From: Candidatus Limnocylindrales bacterium
GTDB taxonomy: Bacteria > Chloroflexota > Limnocylindria > Limnocylindrales > CSP1-4
DNA length: 5,863 bases
Assembly: GCA_031292335.1 (NCBI GenBank)
Contig: JARLHH010000147.1
Location: 1-5,863 of the forward strand
Reading direction: 5' to 3'
The notes beneath the pieces were generated by a model, which saw only the letters and a list, made by a program, of their open reading frames with translations, had not been told where the DNA came from and did not search any database. How positions within the stretch are numbered: position 1 is the stretch's first letter; each line of letters begins with the position of its first letter. Below, piece by piece: positions 1 to 5,447 of the stretch. The position numbers and the translations under genes were made by a program.

Positions 1-559
1 CCGGGATGAACAGGACGGCCCGCAGGTCGCGCGGGGCGTCGAAGCGGATCGCCATGGGGACCTCCCCGTGGGCCGCGATCGTGAACCCGCCCAGGAGCGC
101 GGCGGCGGCGTTGTCCGGGTGGCCCTCCAGCTCCGTCGCGAGCACCAGCGCGCGGTCCGTGGCGAGCGCCAGCCCGCCCAGCGCGGCCCCCGCCAGGAGC
201 CCGCCCACGACCGCCGCCGCGGACGAGCCCAGCCCGCGGCTGAGCGGGATCCGGTTCGTCATGGCGATTCGCCAGCTCATGCCCTCGGGCTCGATCCCGC
301 GGGCTTCGGCGATGCCGCGCTCCAGGGCAACCACGAACCCGTTCGACCGGTCGGCGGGCAGCTCGCCGGCGCCCTCGCCATCCACGCTCAGCTCGATCCC
401 GAGACCGGGCCGGGCGATCGCCTCCACCTCGATCCGGTCCACGATCTCCAGCGCCACGGCGAGCGTGTCGTAGCCAGCCCCGAGGTTCGCGCTGGTCGCC
501 GGCACCTCGACGACCACGCGCCGCCCGTCGAGGTCGGCGAGGTTGCTCAGAAGCGCCAT
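1..559 (-). CDS. thrB: Homoserine kinase, C-terminus cut off by window edge
   Basis: Cytoplasmic GHMP-family kinase that phosphorylates L-homoserine with ATP to O-phospho-L-homoserine, the substrate of the threonine synthase encoded just upstream. My translation of the reverse strand gives 186 visible residues, about 60% of a typical ~300-residue enzyme. Seen motifs: PATSANLGAGYDTLA at residues 20-34 (GHMP N-terminal motif), the Gly/Ser-rich ATP-binding loop PLSRGLGSSAAA at 105-116, and ELEGHPDN around 143-150. The ATG at 559-557 is chosen because GGAGG lies 7 bases upstream, at 571-567. The start lies inside the end of thrC, giving a 13-bp overlap and probable translational coupling. The usual GPGFD of the family reads GAGYD here, a mild variation. 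The C-terminal part of the fold lies outside the window, so completeness cannot be judged. Confidence 0.95.
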   Translation of the reverse strand, partial: MALLSNLADLDGRRVVVEVPATSANLGAGYDTLAVALEIVDRIEVEAIARPGLGIELSVDGEGAGELPADRSNGFVVALERGIAEARGIEPEGMSWRIAMTNRIPLSRGLGSSAAAVVGGLLAGAALGGLALATDRALVLATELEGHPDNAAAALLGGFTIAAHGEVPMAIRFDAPRDLRAVLFIP

Positions 560-1629
560 CCGAGTGCCTCCATCACGGCGGGCAGGGTTGGTTCGGCGGT
601 CACGAGCGGATCGGCCAGGCGGCCGGCCGTGTCGGGATCCTTCAGGCCATGCCCCGTGAGAACGCAGACGACGAGCGCGTCGGGGTCGAGCCGGCCCGCC
701 TCCCGGAGCCTGCGGACGCCCGCCAGGCTGGCCGCCGAGGCGGGCTCGCAGAAGATGCCGGCATGCCGGACCACGTCGCGATAGGCGGCGAAGATCTCCT
801 CCTCTCTGACCGCCTCGATGAGCCCGCCCGACTCGTCGCGGGCCGCGATCGCCTTGTCCCACGAGGCGGGGTTCCCGATCCGGATCGCGGTCGCGAACGT
901 CTCCGGGTGCTCCACGGGATGGCCCAGCACGAGCGGCGCGGCGCCCTCCGCCTGGAAGCCCCACATCCGCGGCAGCGCGTCGATGCGCCCGGCCGCGCGC
1001 CAGGCGCGGAAGCCCATCCAGTAGGCGCTGATGTTGCCCGCGTTGCCGACGGGGATCGCCAGCACGTCGGGCGCCCGTCCCAGGTCCTCGCAGACCTCGA
1101 ACGCGGCGGTCTTCTGCCCCTCCAGCCGGAAGGGGTTGACCGAGTTCACGAGCGTGATCGGGTGCTCGTCCTGCTCGGCCAGCTCGCGCACGATCCGCAG
1201 CGCGGCGTCGAAGTTGCCTTCGACCGCGAGGACCCGGGCGCCGGCGGCCTGCGCCTGGAGCAGCTTCCCGGCGGCGATCTTGCCCGCCGGCAGCACGACC
1301 ACGACCTCCAGCCCGGCCGCTGCGCCGTACGCGGCCGCCGAGGCGGAGGTGTTGCCGGTGCTCGCGCACACGATGGAGCGGGCGCCCGCCTCGAGCGCCT
1401 TCGCCACGGCCATCACCATCCCGCGGTCCTTGAACGACCCGGTTGGGTTCGCGCCCTCGAACTTGAGATGGAGGTTCGGGATGCCCCAGGCGGCACCGAG
1501 CCGCTCGGCATGCACGAGCGGCGTTGCCCCTTCGCCCAGGCTGACGATGGGCGTCGACTCGCTGAGCGGCAGGAACGCGCGGTACCGCTCGAGCAGGCGC
1601 GGGCGAGGCGTGGCGGGAGTCGTGGTCAT
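547..1629 (-). CDS. thrC: Threonine synthase (PLP-dependent)
   Basis: Converts O-phospho-L-homoserine and water to L-threonine and phosphate, the last step of threonine synthesis, in the cytoplasm. The protein has 360 residues, the length of the short bacterial class. That class lacks the long N-terminal extension of the plant SAM-activated enzymes. Fold-type II PLP motifs are intact: NPTGSFKDRGM at 61-71 with Lys67 as the expected Schiff-base lysine, CASTGNTSASAAAY at 88-101, and the phosphate-binding PVGNAGNIS at 193-201. CEPASAASLAG near residue 295 is a typical late motif. The ATG lies 5 bp after the hom stop and has no clear Shine-Dalgarno, so translation is probably coupled to hom. The last four codons overlap thrB. 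Related PLP enzymes (threonine dehydratase, cysteine synthase) are less likely given the motif set and the operon partners. Confidence 0.97.
   Translation of the reverse strand: MTTTPATPRPRLLERYRAFLPLSESTPIVSLGEGATPLVHAERLGAAWGIPNLHLKFEGANPTGSFKDRGMVMAVAKALEAGARSIVCASTGNTSASAAAYGAAAGLEVVVVLPAGKIAAGKLLQAQAAGARVLAVEGNFDAALRIVRELAEQDEHPITLVNSVNPFRLEGQKTAAFEVCEDLGRAPDVLAIPVGNAGNISAYWMGFRAWRAAGRIDALPRMWGFQAEGAAPLVLGHPVEHPETFATAIRIGNPASWDKAIAARDESGGLIEAVREEEIFAAYRDVVRHAGIFCEPASAASLAGVRRLREAGRLDPDALVVCVLTGHGLKDPDTAGRLADPLVTAEPTLPAVMEALGWRF
567..571 (-). promoter_or_regulatory. Shine-Dalgarno of thrB, inside thrC
   Basis: On the minus strand GGAGG stands 7 bases before the thrB ATG, within the last codons of thrC. 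It is the only textbook Shine-Dalgarno I find before any start in the window. It fixes the thrB start and suggests thrB can recruit ribosomes itself as well as receive them from thrC. Confidence 0.75.
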
Positions 1630-1634
1630 GGCCG

Positions 1635-2975
1635 TCAGTCCACGACCGGGTAGAGCGTGACGTCCGCGGCACCCGCGACGTCGGCGGGCTGACCGAGCGA
1701 GGCGCGCGCCGTCAGTGTCGCGCGCGGGGCGAGCGCGGTGAGCGCGGCGCGCGCGACGTCCAGGGTGATCGGCTTCGTGCGCACGGCGGCGCCGTCGCCG
1801 ACGTCCGCGGCCGTGTCGATCGCGTCGCCGGCCTGGTCCAGTAACGCCGCCGCGGTCACACCGGGCAGGTACACGAACCAGGCTCGCGCGCCAGCGAGAG
1901 CGGCCGCGCTCGTCTCCGGCTCCGGCGGGCGAACGACCGTCGCGGGCGCCAGGCCCGCCCAGGTGCTCCCCTGCCCGCGCGCGATCGCGATGAGGTCGCC
2001 GAGCACGGCCGAGGAGGTGGCGTCACCACCTGCGCCCGGGCCGGAGAAGGCGACGCTCCCCACGGGCTCGGCCATGACCTCGATGCGGTTGAGCACCCCG
2101 TCGGTTCGGCCCAGGGGGCCGTCACGGTCGACGGCGCTGGGAAGCACGGACGCGGAGGGGCGACCGTCGGGACCGATCTCTGCACGAGCGATCAGCTTGA
2201 GCGCCAGGCCGAGGGCGCCCGCGGCGGCGACCTCGGTGGCGGCGACGCCCGTGATGCCCGGGAGCCCGGCGCCGCGCAGCGTCGGGGGGCTGGCCGGGAC
2301 GTCGCCCGGTGCGAGCCACGCCCTGAACGCGAGGCGGGCGAGGATCACGATCTTGTTCACCGCGTCGTCGCCCTCCACGTCGCCGCGTGGATCGGCTTCC
2401 GCGTAGCCGCGCGCCTGCGCCTCCGCGAGCACCTCGGCATATGGCCTGCCCTGCTCGCGCATCGCCGTGAGGATGAAGTTGGTGGTGCCGTTGACGATGC
2501 CGCGGACCTGGCGAATGTCGTCCGCGGCCAGGCCTTCCACGAGCGGCGTGAGCACGGGCGTGCCGCCGCCGACCGACGCCTCGAAGCGGAGGGTTCCGCC
2601 GCGCTCGCGAGCGATCGCCTCGAGCTCCGGGCCATGGTGCGCGACGACGTGCTTGTTCGCGGTCACGACCGCCTTGCCCGCCGCCAGCGCTGCAGCGATC
2701 AGGGTGCGGGCCGGCTCGTCGCCGCCCATCAGCTCCACGACCACGTCCACGTCCGGGTCCGCGACGAGATGCGCCGGCGCGTCCGTGACGAGGTCGGCCG
2801 GCACGCCCCCCGCGATCACACGGTCCACGAGCTTGTCGGCGACCCCCACGAGCACCAGGGGGACGCCGTCGAACGGCGCCAGCGTCTCCGGGCGCTCCAG
2901 GAAGGCGCGAACCACGGGCCCGCCGACCGTGCCCGCGCCGAGCACGGCCACGCGGAGCGAAGGCAAGCTGGACAT
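1635..2975 (-). CDS. hom: Homoserine dehydrogenase
   Basis: Reduces L-aspartate 4-semialdehyde to L-homoserine with NAD(P)H, the branch point to threonine and methionine; cytoplasmic. The protein has 446 residues. Seen in order: Rossmann loop VAVLGAGTVGG at 9-19, VELMGG at 80-85, TANKH at 105-109 (Lys108), EASVGGGTPV at 132-141, GIVNGTTNFIL at 159-169, and EADPRGDVEGDDAVNK at 193-208. By the spacing known from yeast HSD, Glu193, Asp204 and Lys208 match the catalytic Glu208, Asp219 and Lys223. From about residue 363 the tail (AWFVYLPGVTAAALLDQAG onward) resembles a shortened ACT regulatory domain, but lacks the usual YYLR and the Asp before Pro-Gly. The ATG lies 6 bases after a TACGAT -10 hexamer, so the mRNA is probably leaderless. 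It heads the hom-thrC-thrB operon and is not fused to aspartokinase. Confidence 0.96.
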   Translation of the reverse strand: MSSLPSLRVAVLGAGTVGGPVVRAFLERPETLAPFDGVPLVLVGVADKLVDRVIAGGVPADLVTDAPAHLVADPDVDVVVELMGGDEPARTLIAAALAAGKAVVTANKHVVAHHGPELEAIARERGGTLRFEASVGGGTPVLTPLVEGLAADDIRQVRGIVNGTTNFILTAMREQGRPYAEVLAEAQARGYAEADPRGDVEGDDAVNKIVILARLAFRAWLAPGDVPASPPTLRGAGLPGITGVAATEVAAAGALGLALKLIARAEIGPDGRPSASVLPSAVDRDGPLGRTDGVLNRIEVMAEPVGSVAFSGPGAGGDATSSAVLGDLIAIARGQGSTWAGLAPATVVRPPEPETSAAALAGARAWFVYLPGVTAAALLDQAGDAIDTAADVGDGAAVRTKPITLDVARAALTALAPRATLTARASLGQPADVAGAADVTLYPVVD

Positions 2976-2981
2976 CGCACG

Positions 2982-2987
2982 ATCGTA
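2982..2987 (-). promoter_or_regulatory. -10 element of hom operon (TACGAT), leaderless type
   Basis: Minus-strand TACGAT fits the TANNNT -10 pattern. Six bases (CGTGCG) separate it from the hom ATG, which puts the expected transcription start at or within a base of the A of ATG. No TTGACA-like -35 and no Shine-Dalgarno is present. The inference of a leaderless transcript rests on spacing only. Confidence 0.55.
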
Positions 2988-3010
2988 GCGGACGCGGAGA
3001 GCGGACGCGG
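2987..3010. repeat. 11-bp tandem direct repeat abutting the hom -10 box
   Basis: AGCGGACGCGG occurs at 2987-2997 and again at 3000-3010, exact copies with a 13-bp period. Read in the direction of hom, the two copies (CCGCGTCCGCT) occupy the space immediately upstream of the -10 hexamer, and the proximal copy shares its final T with it. The location would suit an operator, but a chance GC-rich duplication is possible. Confidence 0.5.
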
Positions 3011-3099
3011 CATCGTGTGGGCGCGGGGGCAGGGTCTCCCGAAGTCGGCCCGGCGCGGATCGCTGGAGCCTGCGGCCGCGCCGACCGGGAACGCTCCGC

Positions 3100-3105
3100 T
3101 ACACT
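3100..3105 (+). promoter_or_regulatory. -10 element of trpS (TACACT), leaderless type
   Basis: TACACT is followed by 8 bases (CGCTGGCA) and then the trpS ATG at 3114, so transcription would begin on or next to the start codon. There is no purine-rich Shine-Dalgarno and no recognisable -35. The context CGCTAC matches that of the hom promoter on the other strand. Confidence 0.55.
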
Positions 3106-3113
3106 CGCTGGCA

Positions 3114-4142
3114 ATGTCCGAGCCAGCCGCGTCCCCCGTCCATTCGTCCCCCGCCGACGCAGCGGCCCTGCCGAGGGTTCGCTGTTTCAGCGGCATCCAG
3201 CCCTCCGGTGCGCCGCACATCGGCAACGACCTGGGCGCGATCCGCAACTACGTCGCGCTCCAGGATCGCTACGAGTCCATCTACGCGATCGTCGACTTCC
3301 ACGCGCTGACGAGCACGCACGACGCGGACCTGCTGCGGCGCCGGACGCGCGAGATGGCAGCCGCCCTCCTCGCGCTCGGTCTCGACCCCGCGAAATGCAC
3401 GCTCTTCGTGCAGAGCCACCGGCCCGAGGTGACGGAGCTGATGTGGCTCTTCACGACCGTCACGCCGGTGAGCTGGCTGGAACGGACGCCGACCTACAAG
3501 GAGAAGCGGGAGAACCAGCCCGAGGACGTCAACCACGGCCTGCTCACCTACCCGGTCCTCCAGGCGGCCGACATCGTCCTCTACAAGGCCAGCCTCGTAC
3601 CCGTCGGGCGCGACCAGGCCGCCCACCTGGAGCTGTCGCGCGAGATCGTGCGAGCGTTCAACAACCGATACGGTCCCACCTTCCCGGAACCGCAGGCGGT
3701 CTATACGGAAGCACCGGTCGTGCTGGGGACCGACGGCGTCCGGAAGATGTCGAAGTCGATGGGCAACACCATCGAGATCTTCGCCCCGGCCGACGAGATC
3801 CGCCGCCAGGTCACGAGCATGGTGACCGACACGGAGCGGATCAAGCGCACCGACCCGGGCCGCCCGGAGGTCTGCAACGTCTGCCAGCTCCACCGCTTCT
3901 TCGGCGACGACTACGCCGAGATCTGGGACGGCGAGCGGACCGCCCGGACCGGTTGTGTCGACACGAAGAAGCTGCTCGTGGAGCGGATCCTCCGCCACTA
4001 CGCCCCGGCCCGCGAGCGCTACGCGGAGTTGATGGCCAGCCCGGTGACCGTGGACCGCGTCCTCGAGGAGGGCGCCGAGCGCCTGCGCCCGATCGCGACC
4101 GCGACGATCGCCGAGGTCCGGGAGAAGATGGGCCTGCGCTGA
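3114..4142 (+). CDS. trpS: Tryptophan--tRNA ligase
   Basis: Class I aminoacyl-tRNA synthetase that charges tRNA-Trp with tryptophan using ATP, as a cytoplasmic homodimer. The 342 residues fit the usual bacterial length (about 325-350). Seen motifs: FSGIQPSGAPHIGNDLGAI at 25-43 containing the HIGH-equivalent HIGN (35-38), PVGRDQAAHLELSREI, and the KMSKS loop at 211-215 in RKMSKSMGNT. The reading frame stays open about 480 bp further upstream, but that part is the complement of hom. The ATG at 3114 is chosen because it precedes the first conserved motif by about 20 residues, begins MSEP and lies 8 bases after a -10 hexamer. Odd: Cys254, Cys257 and Cys281 sit where some TrpRSs, such as that of Thermotoga maritima, bind a 4Fe-4S cluster, but two expected cysteines are Glu274 and Thr284. 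No frameshift or truncation is seen. Confidence 0.96.
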   Translation: MSEPAASPVHSSPADAAALPRVRCFSGIQPSGAPHIGNDLGAIRNYVALQDRYESIYAIVDFHALTSTHDADLLRRRTREMAAALLALGLDPAKCTLFVQSHRPEVTELMWLFTTVTPVSWLERTPTYKEKRENQPEDVNHGLLTYPVLQAADIVLYKASLVPVGRDQAAHLELSREIVRAFNNRYGPTFPEPQAVYTEAPVVLGTDGVRKMSKSMGNTIEIFAPADEIRRQVTSMVTDTERIKRTDPGRPEVCNVCQLHRFFGDDYAEIWDGERTARTGCVDTKKLLVERILRHYAPARERYAELMASPVTVDRVLEEGAERLRPIATATIAEVREKMGLR

Positions 4143-4168
4143 CCGCGCGGCGCGTGCGATCCGGCGCG

Positions 4169-4174
4169 TACGAT
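4169..4174 (+). promoter_or_regulatory. Possible -10 element of the AI-2E gene (TACGAT)
   Basis: TACGAT in the trpS/AI-2E gap is identical to the hom -10 hexamer. An ATG follows only 4 bases later (4179), which is too close for a normal start site on that ATG. Transcription from here would more comfortably give a leader of roughly 75 bases to the ATG at 4257. No -35 is seen. Confidence 0.4.
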
Positions 4175-4256
4175 AGGCATGCCGGCGGAAGCCCGACCGC
4201 CGGGCCGCCCGCCCACGCGGCGAGCGAGACGGGCCGCCGGGAGCCGCGCACCGCCG

Positions 4257-5447
4257 ATGTCCGAGCCGCCGCCGCCCCTGAACGAACGCCAGCAACGCTG
4301 GCTGACGTCGTTCCTGGTGCTCGGATCGACTGCCTTCGGGCTGGTCGTCCTGTCGTACCTGGCGGCCTACTGGGTCTACTTCGGCGACGTCATCCTCACG
4401 TTCTTCCTGGCCTGGCTGCTCGCCTTCATCCTCTCGTCGCCGGTCCGGCTCCTCCTTCGAGCGGTTCCACGGCTCCCCCGCGTCGTGGCGGTCGTGGCCG
4501 TCTACGCCGTCCTCACGATCGTGCTGCTGGCGCTTGTCGTCATCCTGGCCCAGGCGCTGTTCAGCTCGCTCCTCGAGTTCATCCGCAACGTGCCGAGCCT
4601 GCGGCAGGAGCTGCCGACGATCCTCCAGCCGTGGTCGAACCGCCTGGCAGGCCTCGGCTTCGGCCAGGTCGACCTGGTTGCCCAGGCCAACGCCTTCCTC
4701 GACGGCCTGGCATCCACCGCCCAGGACCTGGTCGGGCCGCTCCAGCAGGCCGCCGTCGCCAGCATCGGGGTGGTCGGCAACGTGTTGATCGTGTTCATCC
4801 TGTCGGTCTTCATCGTCATCGACAGCGAGTCGATCCTCAACTTCCTCCTGCGCCTGGTGCCTCCGCGCTACGCGGACGAGGCACGGCTCCTGGAGCACGC
4901 GATCGGCCGCTCGTTCGGCGGGTTCCTGCGCGGACAGGCAATCATCGGGTTCCTGTACGCCGTCATCGCATTCGCGGTGAGCGAGCTGCTCGGCCTGCCC
5001 TACGTCCCGGTCATCACGGCCACGGCCGGCGTCCTGATGGCGATCCCGTTCTTCGGACCCTTCGTGTCCTGGGTGCCGCCCGTCCTGGTCGCCTTCGTCA
5101 GCCTTCCGGACGCCACGTTGACGGCGCTGGTCGGGATGGGGATCGGCTGGTTCGTGGTGATGAACGTGGTCCAGCCGCGGGTCATGGCGGACGCCGTCGG
5201 CATCCCGCCGATCGTCGTCCTCGCGAGCGTCCTGATCGGGTCCAAGGTCGCCGGGATCCCGGGCGCGATCTTCGCCATTCCCATCGCGGCCGTCATCAGC
5301 GCCGTCTTCATGTACTCGCTGCGGCGCTCACTGACCGACCAGGGCAGCGTCGCGGTCCGGGCGGCCCGGCGCCTGGAGGCCCGCGAGGGACGCCACGTCC
5401 GGGTCCCGCGCGAGCCCGATCCCGCCGCCGACACGTCCCCCGAGTGA
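4257..5447 (+). CDS. AI-2E/PerM-family membrane transporter
   Basis: Integral inner-membrane protein of the AI-2E transporter (PerM/YdiK/TqsA) family. Members have been linked to autoinducer-2 export or cation antiport, so the substrate here is unknown. From the ATG at 4257 it has 396 residues. Hydrophobic segments lie at about 18-42, 45-67, 76-100, 169-188, 223-245, 249-271, 287-305 and 319-353. A 70-residue amphipathic stretch after the third helix is typical of the family. Family signatures: GGFLRGQAIIGFLYAVIAF, FFGPFVSWVPPVLVAF (265-280), QPRVMADAVGIPP (306-318) and GIPGAIFAIPIAAVI (333-347). The C-terminal ~40 residues are charged. An in-frame ATG at 4179 would add 26 Arg/Pro-rich residues. 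I prefer 4257 because it leaves a normal N-terminus and matches the MSEP start of both neighbours. A weak GGGAG lies 13 bases upstream. It overlaps surE by 4 bp. Confidence 0.9.
   Translation: MSEPPPPLNERQQRWLTSFLVLGSTAFGLVVLSYLAAYWVYFGDVILTFFLAWLLAFILSSPVRLLLRAVPRLPRVVAVVAVYAVLTIVLLALVVILAQALFSSLLEFIRNVPSLRQELPTILQPWSNRLAGLGFGQVDLVAQANAFLDGLASTAQDLVGPLQQAAVASIGVVGNVLIVFILSVFIVIDSESILNFLLRLVPPRYADEARLLEHAIGRSFGGFLRGQAIIGFLYAVIAFAVSELLGLPYVPVITATAGVLMAIPFFGPFVSWVPPVLVAFVSLPDATLTALVGMGIGWFVVMNVVQPRVMADAVGIPPIVVLASVLIGSKVAGIPGAIFAIPIAAVISAVFMYSLRRSLTDQGSVAVRAARRLEAREGRHVRVPREPDPAADTSPE

Larger units (their letters stand above)
2976..3113. promoter_or_regulatory. Divergent hom / trpS intergenic promoter region
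   Basis: A 138-bp gap between two divergent genes. It holds a -10-like hexamer next to each start and an 11-bp direct repeat on the hom side. No -35 consensus, T-box, riboswitch, attenuator peptide or U-tailed hairpin is visible. If both mRNAs start at or next to their ATG, as the hexamer spacing implies, neither has room for a leader-based control element. Regulation would then act on transcription initiation. Confidence 0.7.

Noticed and set aside
649..1653. 334-codon plus-strand open frame opposite thrC
   Set aside because: Arg/Gly/Asp-rich composition without motifs. The opposite strand encodes an intact threonine synthase.
2634..3113. Open extension of the trpS frame about 160 codons upstream
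   Set aside because: This part is the complement of hom plus the promoter region, and its composition is unlike TrpRS. TrpRS homology begins shortly after the ATG at 3114.
2976..3113. Search for a T-box, threonine attenuator or riboswitch between hom and trpS
   Set aside because: No Thr/Ile-rich leader peptide, T-box sequence or terminator hairpin is visible, and the leaderless-type promoter spacing leaves no room for one.
2122..3114. 330-codon minus-strand open frame overlapping hom in another frame
   Set aside because: Extremely Arg-rich with no hydrophobic core; it is a frame shadow of hom extended across the promoter region.
4153..4172. Possible hairpin CGTGCG / CGTACG with an 8-base loop after trpS
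   Set aside because: Only 6 pairs including a G-U, no U-run follows, and it overlaps the putative -10 hexamer, so it is not a convincing terminator.
3099..4898. 599-codon minus-strand open frame opposite trpS and the AI-2E gene
   Set aside because: Its product is low-complexity and rich in Asp, Arg, His and Gln, with no domain. It is antisense to two genes with clear family motifs, which is typical of GC-rich DNA.
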